A DNA stretch of 64,000 bases from Edwardsiella anguillarum ET080813 (GTDB lineage Bacteria; Pseudomonadota; Gammaproteobacteria; Enterobacterales; Enterobacteriaceae). This document shows, piece after piece, positions 19,063 to 29,786 of the stretch. The stretch lies in the NCBI RefSeq assembly GCF_000264765.2, contig NZ_CP006664.1, forward strand, positions 62,001-126,000, read 5' to 3'. Every line of letters begins with the position of its first letter. The first letter of the stretch is position 1. Below the pieces are notes generated by a model, which searched no databases, was not told the DNA's origin, and saw only the letters and a program-made list of their open reading frames with translations. Both the position numbers and the translations under genes were made by a program.

Positions 19063-20016
19063 TCAAAAACGAACCAGCGCGGAGCCCCAGGTGAAACCGC
19101 CACCGAAGGCCTCCAGCAAAATCAGCTGGCCACGCTGGATACGGCCGTCGCGTACCGCCTCGTCCAGCGCCGCCGGCACCGAGGCCGCGGAAGTATTACC
19201 GTGGCGATCCAGCGTCACCACCACGCTGTCCAGGCTCATGCCCAGCTTCTTCGCGGTCGCGCTGATGATGCGCAGGTTGGCCTGATGCGGCACCAGCCAG
19301 TCCAGATCGTCGCGGGACAGCTGGTTAGCCTGCAGCGTCTCATCCACGATATGCGCCAGCTCGGTCACAGCCACTTTAAATACCTCGTTCCCTGCCATGG
19401 TCAGGTACGCCTGATCCTCGGTATGACGCGGGCGGTTAGGCAGCGTCAGCAGCTCGCCGTAGCGGCCATCGGCATGAATATGGGTCGACAGGATGCCCGG
19501 CTGCTCGGCGGCGCCCAGCACCACGGCGCCGGCGCCATCGCCAAACAGGATCACCGTGCCGCGATCCCGCTGATCCACGGTGCGTGCCAGTACATCCGAA
19601 CCGATCACCAGCGCGTAGCGTACCGCGCCGCCCTTAATGTACTGATCGGCGATACTCAGCGCGTAGGTGAACCCGGCACAGGCTGCACCGACGTCGAAGG
19701 CCGGAGAGCCGTTACGGATCTCCAGCATGTTCTGGACTTCGCAGGCCGCGCTGGGAAACGCGTTATTGGCCGAGGTGGTCGCCACGATGATCAGGCCGAT
19801 GTCATCCTTGTCGATCTGTGCCATTTCCAGAGCGTGTTTGGCAGCTTCAAATGCCATGCTGGCGACGGACTCGTCCGCCGCGGCAATGCGCCGCTCACGG
19901 ATGCCGGTACGGCTGACGATCCACTCGTCAGAGGTCTCCACCATTTTCTCTAAATCAGCATTGGTGCGTACTTGTACGGGCAGGTAGCTCCCCGTACCGA
20001 GAATTCTTGTATGCAT
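19063..20016 (-). CDS. fabH: beta-ketoacyl-ACP synthase III
   Basis: Starts fatty acid synthesis by condensing acetyl-CoA with malonyl-ACP. 317 residues. Catalytic Cys113 in [11 protein letters not shown], His near 244 in VPHQANLRI, and Asn near 274 in [10 protein letters not shown]. Only 6 bp follow the plsX stop, so plsX-fabH-fabD-fabG is one tight operon. Confidence 0.98.
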   Translation of the reverse strand: MHTRILGTGSYLPVQVRTNADLEKMVETSDEWIVSRTGIRERRIAAADESVASMAFEAAKHALEMAQIDKDDIGLIIVATTSANNAFPSAACEVQNMLEIRNGSPAFDVGAACAGFTYALSIADQYIKGGAVRYALVIGSDVLARTVDQRDRGTVILFGDGAGAVVLGAAEQPGILSTHIHADGRYGELLTLPNRPRHTEDQAYLTMAGNEVFKVAVTELAHIVDETLQANQLSRDDLDWLVPHQANLRIISATAKKLGMSLDSVVVTLDRHGNTSAASVPAALDEAVRDGRIQRGQLILLEAFGGGFTWGSALVRF

Positions 20017-20022
20017 GTACGA

Positions 20023-21057
20023 TTAGTCACTCTTGGGTAATACAGCCTTAAGGCGCAGCGCGATCCGCTCGGGGATCTGCCGTTGCACCGCCTGCACAGC
20101 CTGTTGTATGGCGACGGCGAACGCCCGTTGGTTTGCCGCCCCATGGCTCTTGATTACGGTGCCACGTAATCCTAACAGACAAGCGCCATTATACTGGTCG
20201 GGGTTCAAATGCCCGAAACGCTTTGCCACTCTTTTTTGTATCCAGCGACCCAGCCAGCGCAGCCACCAGGCGCTGCGCGGTTTATCGCCCGCCGGCTTCA
20301 GTAGGGAGAGGAACATGCGCACCACTCCCTCCATGGTTTTCAGCGTAACATTACCCACGAAGCCGTCACAGACCAATACATCGGTTTTTCCGCTCAGCAA
20401 GTCATTGCCTTCCAGATAACCAATATAGTCGATGGCCGGCGTCGTCTTCAGCACAGCGGCGGCTTCGCGGATATTGTCCAGTCCTTTACACTCTTCTTCC
20501 CCGATATTCAGTAACGCGACGCGCGGCGCCGGGATACCGACAATCTCTTCTGCCAGCACGGCACCCATCACGGCGAACTGTACCAGCATGGCACTGCTGC
20601 AAGCCACGTTGGCCCCGAGATCCAGCACCACGGTCTTACTCTTGCGCTGATTGGGCAGCACCGTCACCAGCGCCGGACGGTCGATGCCCTCCAGCGGTTT
20701 TAGCAACAGCGTCGCCAGCCCCATCAGTGCGCCGGTGTTTCCCGCACTGACCACCGCCTGGGCTTCGCCGCGCTTCACCAGCTCCAGCGCAATGCGCATT
20801 GAGCTGCCGCGACTGTTGCGGATGGCGTGTGACGGCTTGGCGTCGTTAGGGATCACGGTTTCGGCTGCCACCACCCGTAGCCGGGAGCGCAGTGAAGCGT
20901 CTGCGGCGGAAAGGTAAGGCGCGATGGCGTCGGGCTGGCCGACCAACAAAAGGGACAGTGACGAAATTGAAGTCAGTGCCTGCAGCGCGGCAGGCACTGT
21001 GATGCAGGGACCAAAGTCCCCGCTCATCGCATCTAACGCAAGGGTTAGACGAGTCAA
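20023..21057 (-). CDS. plsX: phosphate acyltransferase PlsX
   Basis: Converts acyl-ACP to acyl-phosphate for glycerolipid synthesis. 344 residues; N-terminal [12 protein letters not shown] is the family signature, with the Gly-rich [13 protein letters not shown] near 105 and [17 protein letters not shown] near 150. It lies 28 bp after rpmF; that gap contains a small perfect hairpin (AATACAG AGCTGTATT) without a T-run. rpmF-plsX-fab linkage is typical of gammaproteobacteria and couples ribosome and membrane synthesis. Confidence 0.97.
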   Translation of the reverse strand: MTRLTLALDAMSGDFGPCITVPAALQALTSISSLSLLLVGQPDAIAPYLSAADASLRSRLRVVAAETVIPNDAKPSHAIRNSRGSSMRIALELVKRGEAQAVVSAGNTGALMGLATLLLKPLEGIDRPALVTVLPNQRKSKTVVLDLGANVACSSAMLVQFAVMGAVLAEEIVGIPAPRVALLNIGEEECKGLDNIREAAAVLKTTPAIDYIGYLEGNDLLSGKTDVLVCDGFVGNVTLKTMEGVVRMFLSLLKPAGDKPRSAWWLRWLGRWIQKRVAKRFGHLNPDQYNGACLLGLRGTVIKSHGAANQRAFAVAIQQAVQAVQRQIPERIALRLKAVLPKSD

Positions 21058-21085
21058 GGTATCGCCTTGTTAATACAGAGCTGTA

Positions 21086-21256
21086 TTACTTAGCGATGAC
21101 CTTGCGACCGCGGTAGAAACCGTCCGCAGTGACGTGGTGACGCAGGTGAGTTTCACCGGAAACCTTGTCAACAGAGACGGTTGCAGTGGTCAGCGCATCG
21201 TGGGAACGACGCATACCACGGCAAGAGCGGGTTTTTTTGTTCTGCTGTACGGCCAT
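21086..21256 (-). CDS. rpmF: 50S ribosomal protein L32
   Basis: 56-residue ribosomal protein, too short for many ORF filters. Translation from the ATG at 21256 begins [20 protein letters not shown] and ends RGRKVIAK, with the basic zinc-ribbon-derived fold of L32; the E. coli protein has 57 residues. Sits 16 bp after yceD. The residue after TRS is Cys where E. coli has Lys. Confidence 0.97.
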   Translation of the reverse strand: MAVQQNKKTRSCRGMRRSHDALTTATVSVDKVSGETHLRHHVTADGFYRGRKVIAK

Positions 21257-21272
21257 GGACCTTACTCCTTGA

Positions 21273-21794
21273 TTACTTTCGCTTTAAACTGGCTAGTGCG
21301 GCAAATGGATTCGGTTTTTCCGCCTCGGGAGGCAGCTTACCGAACACCATGTCCGCGTCGGACACTTCACAGTGTTCAGATTCATGCACCGGAACCACCG
21401 GCAAGGCGAGGATGATTTCATCTTCGACCATCGCCAGCAGATCGACTTCGCCGTATTCATTGACGTCGATCGGCTCGTAAATTTCCGGCAATGCTTCAGC
21501 CTGCTCGTCATTGGCGACCGGACTGAAACAATACGTTACGTGGAGGTGATGCTGGAATGGCTGATTACAGCGCTGGCACTGCAACGTTACGCTAACGTCG
21601 GCATGCCCGCGGATCACAGCCAACCGCTGATTGTCGATTGAAAAGGACATTTCAGCGGAGACATCGCTGTCCACGCTGACCACAGATTCAGCTAAGCGCG
21701 TTAACTGCTCGGAAGCATAGACACCAACATAGTCTAAACGCTTCTGCGCAGCGCGTACCGGATCAAGGGTCAAGGGTAATTTTACCTTTTGCAT
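21273..21794 (-). CDS. yceD: 23S rRNA accumulation protein YceD (DUF177)
   Basis: DUF177 protein of 173 residues; in plants and E. coli it is needed for normal 23S rRNA accumulation, biochemical role unclear. Visible features: a Cys pair in [10 protein letters not shown] (about residue 75) and a second conserved block [18 protein letters not shown] near 118-135, then HCEVSD. First gene of the yceD-rpmF-plsX-fab unit and divergent from maf across 141 bp. Confidence 0.94.
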   Translation of the reverse strand: MQKVKLPLTLDPVRAAQKRLDYVGVYASEQLTRLAESVVSVDSDVSAEMSFSIDNQRLAVIRGHADVSVTLQCQRCNQPFQHHLHVTYCFSPVANDEQAEALPEIYEPIDVNEYGEVDLLAMVEDEIILALPVVPVHESEHCEVSDADMVFGKLPPEAEKPNPFAALASLKRK

Positions 21795-21935
21795 AGGGCG
21801 CGCATATTAACTTTGTAAAGCCATAGAGTCAAAGGAAAAGGCCACTCTCGCACCCCTTTCCCCCAATATTCGCTTCCTGAGCGGCGGACAGTTTAGAATG
21901 ATGCCATCATTAACGCCATGCTTTCGGGAAAAAAT

Positions 21936-22526
21936 ATGTTACCCCTGCTGCTCGCCTCGACCTCGCCCTACCGCCGCGCACTGCTGGAGAAGCTGGCGCT
22001 GCCTTTTATCTGCGCAGCGCCACACACGGACGAAACGCCGCTGCCCAATGAAAGCGCCCAGGCGCTGGTCTGTCGCCTGGCAGAGGCCAAGGCGCGCGCG
22101 CTGGTCGCCGACTATCCGGCGCACCTGATCATCGGCAGCGATCAGGTCTGCGTACTCAACGGACAGATCACCGGGAAACCCCTGAGCCATGAGCGCGCCT
22201 GCGCCCAGTTGCGCGCCGCCAGCGGACAACGCATCACGTTTTATAGCGGCCTGAGCGTGCTCAACAGCGCCAGCGGCGCCTGCCATACTCTGTGTGAACC
22301 GTTTCATGTTCACTTTCGGCAACTGAGCGATGCCGAGATCGACGCCTATGTGACGCTGGAGCAGCCACTCCACTGCGCCGGCAGCTTTATGTGCGAAGGC
22401 GCCGGCATTCTGCTGTTCGAGCGTTTGGAGGGGCGGGACCCCAATGCCCTGATCGGACTGCCGCTGATCGCGCTGAATACGTTGCTGCTGCGCCACGGCG
22501 TGAATCCGCTGCTGGTCGCCAGATAG
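21936..22526 (+). CDS. yceF: Maf-family nucleotide pyrophosphatase YceF
   Basis: House-cleaning pyrophosphatase that hydrolyses modified nucleoside triphosphates (m7GTP in the E. coli homologue). From the ATG at 21936 ([20 protein letters not shown]) it is 196 residues; an upstream in-frame ATG at 21918 lacks homology. Motifs: [10 protein letters not shown] at 9-18, DETP near 40, [10 protein letters not shown] near 69 with the catalytic Asp, and ITGKPL near 82. C-terminal [15 protein letters not shown] matches the family. Confidence 0.94.
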   Translation: MLPLLLASTSPYRRALLEKLALPFICAAPHTDETPLPNESAQALVCRLAEAKARALVADYPAHLIIGSDQVCVLNGQITGKPLSHERACAQLRAASGQRITFYSGLSVLNSASGACHTLCEPFHVHFRQLSDAEIDAYVTLEQPLHCAGSFMCEGAGILLFERLEGRDPNALIGLPLIALNTLLLRHGVNPLLVAR

Positions 22527-23048
22527 TCGAGCCACGACGGGAGAGCGCCTGCTGCGAATCCGCTAAGGCGCCCTTGCCCTCATACATCCATCAGCCGTGA
22601 CCGCCTCGCCCCCTTGATTACCGCCTTTATTCTCTCCCTCCCGGATGCGTGGAATAATACATACGTGCCATATTCACCCATGCTAATACATTCTTAATAA
22701 ATATATTTCCCAATATTTCATTCGCGCGAAAGACAATAAAAGACACATATTAAAATCGGTATGTTTTTCGGAGTAACGTTTACAGCGCAGAGTAAATAGT
22801 CCTTGTCCAAATGCGCGGAAAACGCAGAGATCCAGCCTAACGCCAGCGGCATAGCATGACAAGCTAGGCCGATGGAAAACAACGAGATACATCACAGTCC
22901 AGCACAGATTAAAACACGCGGAGATAAATATACAACAAATTGATTTTAAACCATTTAAATCAATAAACACCGAAGGGAAAACGCGGCGCACCATAACGCC
23001 AATTATTTATTAATTCAGCAATAGGATACATAAGCAAGGATTGATAAT
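22527..23048. other. AT-rich intergenic region before the adhesin pseudogene
   Basis: 522 bp without a convincing ORF; open frames on the minus strand show no recognisable domain. Composition turns AT-rich from about 22660 to 23050, as in many acquired surface-protein genes. The adhesin promoter should be near the 3' end, but I cannot pick it with confidence. AAGGA lies 6 nt before the adhesin start codon. Confidence 0.45.
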
Positions 23049-24299
23049 ATGAAGAGAAATATTATTACCTCTGCTATTAGCGCCAGCCTATTTATCATGA
23101 TAAGCCCGGCTTTTGCGGCAGCGCCGGAGACTGGCCCCATCGTCATTGAGGGCGTTGAGGGTATAGATGGTAAAGACTGGAGTGATCCCATCACTATTTC
23201 AGAGTCGCTGAATACGCACGCTGGAGCAGCACGTTATCCCGAAGATAACGGATGCATATAATAAGGCCAGCGAAGCGGATACTAAAGCCACGGCGAATGC
23301 GGACACGATCCTCGCGATGCGGACCACGGTGGGCAGGATCTTTATCAACCTCTACGATGCCTTCCACCTCCACACCTTCAACGATGACGGTACTATCTCC
23401 CCAACCGAGATGGAGAGCTATGTTATGCGGGTTATGCGGGCGCCGGAATTAAACGCGCAGATCGCCAGCGCAGATACCGCAGCGACATTGAGACCAAGGC
23501 TGAGATCGGCGCGCTAAAAACGGCGCTGCAGGCCGCATTTATCGATAGCGCAGCGGATGACAGCGCGGTAACCCCCTCGTCATTCACCACCTATATCGCC
23601 GATCTGAGGCAGGCCATCGATGAGGGGAATGCCGCCAATCTGCAGCGGCTGATCACCCAGCTGCAGCGCGACTTCACCCTGGCGTCGTCCGAAGAGGGCG
23701 CGCCGACAGACTCTGGCCTATCCCGCGTCCTACAGGGTGTACACGACGCCGGGCAGGAGGCAACCGATGCCAAGCTACAGGTAACGCAGGCGATGAACGA
23801 TAGGAAGCTACAGACGCTGGCCGACGCGATAAATGCGCGGCTTGATACGATTGCCCCCACGGAGGCGGCCCCGCTAGATCAGCGCATTACGGCACTGGAG
23901 AGCGGGCTGAGCGAGGGGCTAAAAAGCTATACCGGTGCAATCGCCAACGCGCAGGCCGAGCGGGCGCTCAATGCGGCGGTTGGCTATACCGACTTCCGCC
24001 AGGGGCTGACCCAGGCCTGGCAGGACGCCGCCCAGCGACAGATCAACGATCTCTACCGCGAGGTAGACAATAACCGTAAAGAGCTACGCCAGACCGCCGC
24101 GAAAACTGCGGCGCTCTCCGGCCTGATCCAACCCTATGGGGTCGGGAACGTCAACGTGACGGCGGCCATGGGGGGATATAAGGATGAGCAGGCCGCCGCC
24201 GTCGGCTACCGAGTCAACGAAACCTTCGCCGCCAAGGCGGGTATCGCCTTTGGCAGCGGCTCTGCCGCTTACAACGCCGGGGTCAATCTGGAGTTTTAA
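23049..24299 (+). pseudogene. small trimeric autotransporter adhesin (YadA anchor), two frameshifts
   Basis: The pieces read together as one gene of about 417 codons. From 23049: signal peptide (MKRNIITSAISASLFIMISP, cleavage after AFA), then about 50 residues to a stop at 23259-23261. The matching continuation (LEQHVIPKITDAYNKASEAD) is in the next frame from about 23221 and runs to a stop at 23515. The original frame resumes near 23470-23500 and stays open to 24299 through a long coiled-coil stalk. It ends in a clear YadA-type membrane anchor ([20 protein letters not shown] to NAGVNLEF, about 65 residues). The first shift lies between 23212 and 23261. A stretch near 23380 resembles an EF-hand loop ([11 protein letters not shown]). 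Either a true pseudogene or base-call errors; as read no full protein is made. Confidence 0.85.
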
Positions 24300-24318
24300 G
24301 CCATAGCGCCCAACGTAG

Positions 24319-24349
24319 TAGGCCCCGCTAACGCGGGGCCTACTTTTTT
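24319..24349 (+). terminator. Rho-independent terminator after the adhesin gene
   Basis: AGGCCCCGC TAA CGCGGGGCCT stem followed by ACTTTTTT. It lies 19 bp after the adhesin stop and just before the end of the convergent rluC. Confidence 0.9.
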
Positions 24350-24366
24350 GTCGCGCCCGCGCCGCC

Positions 24367-25329
24367 TCAGCTCAGCGCGCTGCGCGCACGCAGCACGCTC
24401 AGGCAGTGGCGCAGCGCGGCGTCCAACGGCGCCTCGACGCGCAGGGTCTCGCCGCTGTGCGGATGCACAAAGCGCAGCGCCGCCGCGTGCAGGAACAGGC
24501 GGTTTAAGCCAGTATCCGCCAGCTCGCGATCGAAGTCGCGATCGCCGTAGCGATCGTCAAAGGCGATCGGGTGGCCGGCGTGCAGGGTATGGACGCGGAT
24601 CTGATGGGTTCGCCCGGTCACCGGACTGGCCTTAACCAGCGTGGCGTTGGCAAAGCGCTCCTCCACCTTAAAGCGGGTTTCCGACGGCTTGCCCTCGGCG
24701 CTCACCCGTACGACGCGTTCACCGCTTTGCAGGGTATTTTTCAGCAGCGGCGCCTGCACCACTTTACAGTGCGACTGCCAGTGACCGCGCACCAGCGCCA
24801 GATAATCCTTCTGCATTCCCTTCTCGCGCAGCTGCTCATGCAGCGAGCGCAGCGCCGAGCGCTTCTTCGCCACCAGGAGCACCCCGGAGGTCTCGCGATC
24901 CAACCGGTGCACCAGCTCCAGGAAACGGGCCTCCGGACGCAGAGCGCGCAGCCCTTCAATCACGCCAAAGCTGAGACCGCTGCCGCCGTGTACCGCGGTG
25001 CCAGAGGGCTTGTTCAGCACCAGCAGGTAGTCATCCTCATACAGGATACAGTCATTGAGCGCGGCGACCTTATCCAGACGGGCTGACACCGGCGCCTCAT
25101 CGCGCTCGGCCACCCGCACCGGCGGGATGCGGACCTGATCCCCGGCCTCCAGCTTATATTCCGGCTTGATACGTTTCTTATTGACCCGCACCTCACCCTT
25201 ACGCACGATGCGATAAATCATACTCTTCGGCACACCCTTTAGCTGGTTGCGCAAAAAATTATCGATTCGCTGCCCCGCCTCATCGGCGGCGATCGTGACT
25301 AACTTGACGGAGATGTTTTGTGTATTCAT
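24367..25329 (-). CDS. rluC: 23S rRNA pseudouridine synthase C
   Basis: Makes pseudouridines 955, 2504 and 2580 (E. coli numbering) in 23S rRNA. 320 residues: S4 RNA-binding domain at about 19-80 and the RluA-type catalytic domain with Asp144 in HRLDRETSG. The further motif GRTHQIRVH is at about 227. Divergent from rne across 577 bp, the same arrangement as in E. coli. Confidence 0.96.
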   Translation of the reverse strand: MNTQNISVKLVTIAADEAGQRIDNFLRNQLKGVPKSMIYRIVRKGEVRVNKKRIKPEYKLEAGDQVRIPPVRVAERDEAPVSARLDKVAALNDCILYEDDYLLVLNKPSGTAVHGGSGLSFGVIEGLRALRPEARFLELVHRLDRETSGVLLVAKKRSALRSLHEQLREKGMQKDYLALVRGHWQSHCKVVQAPLLKNTLQSGERVVRVSAEGKPSETRFKVEERFANATLVKASPVTGRTHQIRVHTLHAGHPIAFDDRYGDRDFDRELADTGLNRLFLHAAALRFVHPHSGETLRVEAPLDAALRHCLSVLRARSALS

Positions 25330-25906
25330 GGGCGCGATTTTAAAGAGCGCCGCGGCGCCGCGCTACTGCTATTTTCAGCCGCTGTGCAATAATTCAGCGA
25401 TGGCGTGCACCACGACGGCGCACGGACATACCTATCAGCAGAGTTTATGGTGTGACATGTCGTCATAGGGCAATTTTCTGCGAACAACCCGCAATGGCGT
25501 CTTGCTATATTTGTCATTGCAGTGAAATAATGGAGTAGTTTTCCGCGCTTTTTTCCATCAAAGTGAAAAAAGAGGCGGGATTCAACGTTTACCTGATAGC
25601 GCAGAAATGCAGCAATGGCGTAAGACGTAGTGCGAAATCAAGTAATTAGCGGGCTGCGGGTCGCAGTCTGACCAACAACATGGAGTCAGTTGGCCGCATC
25701 CTTTTTCTGCGGCGTCATCCTGATAAACAGCGCTGCCTTTCACAAAGAAATGCAGGCTTACCGAATATTGCGCCCCTATGCAGGCGACAACCGTGAGGTT
25801 GACGACTTTGCGATAAGACTCGGGGTCATCGGTCTTCCTCCCGGTCAGAAAGGTCTTTTCGCCCGCAGCTTAAGTTGCCAATGCAAAAAAAACGAGTACG
25901 TTAACG
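25330..25906 (+). promoter_or_regulatory. rne promoter region and long 5' leader
   Basis: 577 bp without an ORF of note between rluC and rne. In E. coli rne has a leader of about 360 nt whose hairpins let RNase E autoregulate its own message. Here the part before the start holds candidate hairpins, for example CAACC GTGA GGTTG near 25790-25803 and GAC...GTC pairings near 25820-25850. The start codon follows AACG with no strong Shine-Dalgarno. Exact promoter positions are not assigned. Confidence 0.6.
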
Positions 25907-28900
25907 ATGAAAAGAATGTTAATCAACGCAACTCAGCAGGAGGAGTTGCGTGTCGCCCTTGTGGATGGCCAGCGACTGTACGATCTGGATATTGAAAGCC
26001 CGGGTCACGAACAGAAGAAAGCAAACATTTACAAGGGTAAAATCACCCGAATTGAACCCAGTCTGGAAGCCGCCTTTGTTGACTACGGCGCCGAACGACA
26101 CGGTTTCCTGCCCCTTAAAGAGATCGCCCGCGAATATTTTCCCAGCAACTACTCCGCCCACGGTCGTCCCAACATTAAGGACGTGCTGCGTGAAGGGCAG
26201 GAGGTCATTGTTCAGGTCGATAAGGAAGAGCGCGGCAACAAAGGGGCTGCGCTGACCACCTTTATCAGCCTGGCGGGCAGCTATCTGGTGCTGATGCCCA
26301 ACAACCCGCGCGCCGGCGGTATCTCCCGCCGTATCGAGGGTGATGACCGCACCGAGCTGAAGGAAGCGCTCTCCTCTCTGCAGATCCCCGACGGCATGGG
26401 GCTGATCGTCCGCACCGCCGGCGTCGGCAAATCCGCCGAAGCCCTGCAGTGGGATCTCTCCTTCCGCCTGAAGCACTGGGATGCCATCAAGAAAGCCGCC
26501 GAAGGCCGCCCTGCCCCGTTCCTGATCCATCAGGAAAGCAACGTCATCGTCCGCGCCTTCCGTGACTATCTGCGCCCGGACATCGGCGAAATCCTGATCG
26601 ACAATCCGAAGATCCTCGACCTGGCCAAGCAGCATATCGCCGCCCTGGGTCGTCCGGACTTCAGCAGCAAAATCAAGCTGTACACCGGGGAGATCCCGCT
26701 GTTCAGCCACTATCAGATCGAGTCACAGATCGAGTCTGCCTTCCAGCGTGAAGTCCGCCTGCCCTCCGGCGGCTCTATCGTTATCGACAGCACCGAGGCG
26801 CTGACCGCCATCGATATCAACTCCGCCCGCGCTACCCGCGGCGGCGATATCGAAGAGACCGCGTTCAACACCAACCTGGAAGCCGCCGATGAAATCGCCC
26901 GCCAGCTGCGTCTGCGCGACCTGGGCGGTCTGATCGTGATCGACTTTATCGATATGACCCCGGTGCGCCACCAGCGCGAGGTCGAAAACCGCCTGCGCGA
27001 CGCCGTGCGTCAGGATCGCGCCCGTATTCAGATCGGTCGAATCTCCCGCTTTGGCCTGCTGGAGATGTCCCGCCAGCGTCTCAGCCCCTCTCTGGGCGAA
27101 TCCAGCCACCATGTCTGCCCGCGCTGTAATGGCACCGGTACCGTGCGTGACAACGAATCGCTGGCGCTGTCCATCCTGCGCCTGATCGAAGAGGAGGCGC
27201 TGAAAGAGAATACCCGTGAAGTGCACGCCATCGTGCCGGTACCGGTCGCCTCCTATCTGCTGAACGAGAAGCGTGACGCCGTAAGCGCCATTGAGAAACG
27301 CCAGCCGGACGTGCGCGTCATCGTGGTGCCTAACGAGCAAATGCAGACCCCGCACTACGCCGTTATGCGGGTGCGTAAAGGCGAAGAGACCCATACCCTG
27401 AGCTACAAGCTGCCACAGCTGCACGAAGCGGAAGCCTGCGGTGAGGAAGAAGTACCGGCAGAGCGCAAGCGTCCGGAGCAGCCGGCGCTGGCCGCCTTTA
27501 GCCTGGATGTCGCCGCACCGCCGATCGACGCCGCACAGGATAAGCCTGTCGCTGCCGACGTCGCGCCGACCGAGCGCCCGCAGCCGATAGCCGACGCCCG
27601 TCCGGGACTGTTTGGTCGCCTGGTCGCCTCCCTGAAAGGGATCTTCGCCGGCGACGCCGCACCGGCGCCGGTGCAGGAAGAGACGCCTGCCGTCAGCGCT
27701 GAGCGCCCGCGTGAAGAGAGCCGTTCCTCGCAGGAGCGCCGCGGTCGTCGCCAGAACCCGCGCCGTGAACGCGGTGAGCGCGGCGATCGTCCGGAGCGCA
27801 GTGAGCGTCCAGAGCGCGGTGAGCGTCCGGAGCGCGGCGAGCGCCCAGAGCGTGCGAACCGCGACGGCCGTGAAAACCGCGACGAACAGCGCCGTGGCCG
27901 CCGTCAGGCTCAGCCGACGCCGGCGACAGAGGGCGGCGCAGATGAGAATGCCCAGCAGCGCGAAGAGCAGCAGCAGCGCCGCGAACAGCGCAACGAGCGT
28001 CAGCGTCGTCGTCAGGAAGATAAGCGCCAGGCCCAGCAAGAGGTCAAGGCGCTGGACGCCGCCGCACAGCCTGATGAGGAGATCGCAGAGGAGAGCGTAC
28101 CGGCCCAGCGCCGTCAACGCCGTCAGCTGAGCCAGAAGATCCGCATCGGCGATAGCACGCCGGCGGTCGTCAGCGCCGACCCAGAAGCCGCCGTGGCGCC
28201 GATTGCCGACGCGAGCGTTCCGGCTCTGCCTGCGGTCAACGCACAGCCTCAGGAGAGCGCCGCAGCGGAAGAGGATAACGCGCCGCGCCATGAGAATGGC
28301 ATGCCGCGCCGCTCCCGTCGGTCACCGCGTCACCTGCGCGTCAGCGGGCAGCGCCGTCGCCGCTATCGCGACGAGCGTTATCCGCAGCAGTCACCGATGC
28401 CGCTGACGCTGGCGGTATACTCTCCGGAGATGGCCTCTGGCAAGGTATGGATCAGCTATCCTGTCGCCGCCCCGGCGGCCGCCGAGACCAGCGCGCTCGA
28501 AACGCCGCACGTCATGGAGGAGAGCACCGCCGCGCTAGCGATAGAGATGCCCGCCGCCGTACCGGCTGAAACCGCGCGTCCGGAGGTCATCGCCGAGGCC
28601 GTCGTCAACGACGCCGCGGCCGACGAACCGGTGGTGCAGGCGCCGGCGATCCTCGCCCCGGCCGCTGCCGTTGAGACGCAGGCCTGCGACGCGATCGCGC
28701 AGCAGCCGTCGCCGGTAGTCACTGACGAGAGCGCCACTCACGCCGTCTGTGCCGCCGCCGCACCGACGCAGGAAGAGGCACTGCCTGCATTGGCCCAGGC
28801 CGAAGCGCAGGCTGCTGAAGCGGAACTCAAAGCCGAAGCCGAAGCCGAAGCCAGCGTAGCCGCCCCCCTGGTACCGCCGTCGGCAATGGCCCCGAGCGAT

Positions 28901-29092
28901 ACGCACGAACACGGTCGCGCCAGCGCGCCGATGACCACGGCACCGGCGCCGGCCTATGTCGCACCGGCAGCGGTAGTCAGCACCTGGGTTCGCCCGGAGT
29001 ATGACTTCCACGGCCGCGGTGCCGCCGGTGCAGACGCTGCGTCCAATCAGGCCGCAGCGCCAGCCACGAAACCGGTTATGCCGCAGGAGTAA
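25907..29092 (+). CDS. rne: ribonuclease E
   Basis: Essential endoribonuclease and scaffold of the RNA degradosome. 1061 residues, the E. coli length. The N-terminal half is nearly identical to E. coli: S1 domain about 37-119, catalytic Asp residues in [14 protein letters not shown] (about 303) and VIDFIDMTP (about 346), Zn-link CPRCNGTG (about 404-407). The C-terminal half is disordered but keeps its short landmarks: amphipathic membrane helix ([18 protein letters not shown], about 566), Arg-rich RNA sites including [20 protein letters not shown] (about 805), and the PNPase-binding tail near 1010-1050. A run of RPERGE repeats is inserted near residue 630. Followed by a strong terminator. Confidence 0.99.
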   Translation: MKRMLINATQQEELRVALVDGQRLYDLDIESPGHEQKKANIYKGKITRIEPSLEAAFVDYGAERHGFLPLKEIAREYFPSNYSAHGRPNIKDVLREGQEVIVQVDKEERGNKGAALTTFISLAGSYLVLMPNNPRAGGISRRIEGDDRTELKEALSSLQIPDGMGLIVRTAGVGKSAEALQWDLSFRLKHWDAIKKAAEGRPAPFLIHQESNVIVRAFRDYLRPDIGEILIDNPKILDLAKQHIAALGRPDFSSKIKLYTGEIPLFSHYQIESQIESAFQREVRLPSGGSIVIDSTEALTAIDINSARATRGGDIEETAFNTNLEAADEIARQLRLRDLGGLIVIDFIDMTPVRHQREVENRLRDAVRQDRARIQIGRISRFGLLEMSRQRLSPSLGESSHHVCPRCNGTGTVRDNESLALSILRLIEEEALKENTREVHAIVPVPVASYLLNEKRDAVSAIEKRQPDVRVIVVPNEQMQTPHYAVMRVRKGEETHTLSYKLPQLHEAEACGEEEVPAERKRPEQPALAAFSLDVAAPPIDAAQDKPVAADVAPTERPQPIADARPGLFGRLVASLKGIFAGDAAPAPVQEETPAVSAERPREESRSSQERRGRRQNPRRERGERGDRPERSERPERGERPERGERPERANRDGRENRDEQRRGRRQAQPTPATEGGADENAQQREEQQQRREQRNERQRRRQEDKRQAQQEVKALDAAAQPDEEIAEESVPAQRRQRRQLSQKIRIGDSTPAVVSADPEAAVAPIADASVPALPAVNAQPQESAAAEEDNAPRHENGMPRRSRRSPRHLRVSGQRRRRYRDERYPQQSPMPLTLAVYSPEMASGKVWISYPVAAPAAAETSALETPHVMEESTAALAIEMPAAVPAETARPEVIAEAVVNDAAADEPVVQAPAILAPAAAVETQACDAIAQQPSPVVTDESATHAVCAAAAPTQEEALPALAQAEAQAAEAELKAEAEAEASVAAPLVPPSAMAPSDTHEHGRASAPMTTAPAPAYVAPAAVVSTWVRPEYDFHGRGAAGADAASNQAAAPATKPVMPQE
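27788..27859 (+). repeat. four 18-bp tandem repeats in the rne C-terminal half
   Basis: Four in-frame copies of an 18-bp unit (consensus CGTCCGGAGCGCGGTGAG) encode [24 protein letters not shown]. They lie in the basic, unstructured RNA-binding part of RNase E. Such repeats can change number by slippage without breaking the frame. Confidence 0.85.
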
Positions 29093-29105
29093 GAGGCGAT
29101 CAGCC

Positions 29106-29137
29106 CAAAAAACCCGCCGAAAGGCGGGTTTTTTTAT
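29106..29137 (+). terminator. Rho-independent terminator after rne
   Basis: AAAACCCGCC GAAA GGCGGGTTTT with a GNRA-like loop, followed by further T. It also abuts the end of the convergent monooxygenase-like gene, and its A-run could serve that gene. Confidence 0.92.
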
Positions 29138-29144
29138 ATCGACG

Positions 29145-29435
29145 CTAGGCTATCTGCCGCAGCCGTTTGATCTCAACGCTGGCGCACCGCCCTTCTATCG
29201 CCTGCAGAAAGGCGGCGAAGTGGGCGCTTTTTTCATGCTGCGCCAGCGCCTGCGGCGATTGCCAGATCTCAAAGAACACCAGCGTTGCAGCCTGACCCTC
29301 TTCCTGATGGAGGTCATAACGCACGTTCCCCGCCTCGGCGCGACTGGGCTCAACCAGCTGCAGCGCGGCATGGCGTACCGCCTCTTGCTGCCCCGCGGAT
29401 GCGACCAGCGTCGCGACAATGCGAACTTCACTCAT
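29145..29435 (-). CDS. antibiotic biosynthesis monooxygenase (ABM) domain protein
   Basis: 96-residue single-domain ABM protein of the ferredoxin-like alpha+beta fold, similar to YgiN-type quinol monooxygenases. The start at 29435 (MSEVRIVATLVASAGQQEAV) follows an AAAGAGG ribosome binding site; the frame extends upstream but without homology. Family landmarks: R and YDLHQ near residue 40, FFEIWQSPQALAQHEKSAHF near 53-72 with the conserved His. Substrate unknown; small quinones or reactive carbonyls are plausible. Its last 93 bp are copied exactly at 35008-35100. Confidence 0.85.
   Translation of the reverse strand: MSEVRIVATLVASAGQQEAVRHAALQLVEPSRAEAGNVRYDLHQEEGQAATLVFFEIWQSPQALAQHEKSAHFAAFLQAIEGRCASVEIKRLRQIA
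29146..29238. repeat. 93-bp direct repeat, copy 1 (3' end of the ABM gene)
   Basis: Base-for-base identical to 35008-35100 in the same orientation, from TAGGCTATCTGCC to TTTTTTCATGC. It covers the last 30 codons and most of the stop codon of the ABM gene. Flanking bases on both sides differ between copies. Distance between copies is 5862 bp. Confidence 0.95.
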
Positions 29436-29786
29436 AGTACACTCCTCTTTAGGCCGGGGCGTCTCGCCCTGCGGTACGGCGCTAACGTATCGAACCGCGA
29501 CGGACACCGCCTGGAATACATCCGTCGTGATACGCGACGGATGCCTACGCGATCACCTTACCCGTTTTTGCCGCCCGCGGCATGAGTCATTAGCCCCCTG
29601 TCCTCCCATCCTCTTGCTCAAGCGCACAAATTGATGACGCCATACAACAATCGGATGCATCCAGGCCCATTTCCCGTTATCCTTATCGCCCGGCACAGAA
29701 ATGTTCACTGCGTTCTGGCGTCCTGCTCTTGCAGCGGCCAGAAACCTGCGCAGTCCATCAGACATATCCACCAGCCGGAGCCCGTA
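29436..29786 (+). promoter_or_regulatory. intergenic region with the pyrC leader
   Basis: 351 bp between the divergent ABM gene and pyrC, no gene seen. The segment GTTATCCTTATCGCCCGGC at 29676-29694 resembles the enterobacterial pyrC -10/start region, where start-site choice responds to CTP. Its CCGGC could pair with GCCGG at 29774-29778, right at the pyrC Shine-Dalgarno (GGAG). Leader length here would be about 95 nt, longer than in E. coli, so the assignment is tentative. Confidence 0.4.

Noticed and set aside
22683-22994. 103-codon minus-strand frame between maf and the adhesin
   Set aside because: AT-rich, no domain, no ribosome binding site; composition alone explains it.
25690-25995. 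101-codon frame overlapping the rne leader and start
   Set aside because: Overlaps the conserved rne N-terminus out of frame and has no homology.
26723-28291. 522-codon minus-strand frame opposite rne
   Set aside because: Low-complexity shadow of the Arg/Glu/Ala-rich rne sequence.
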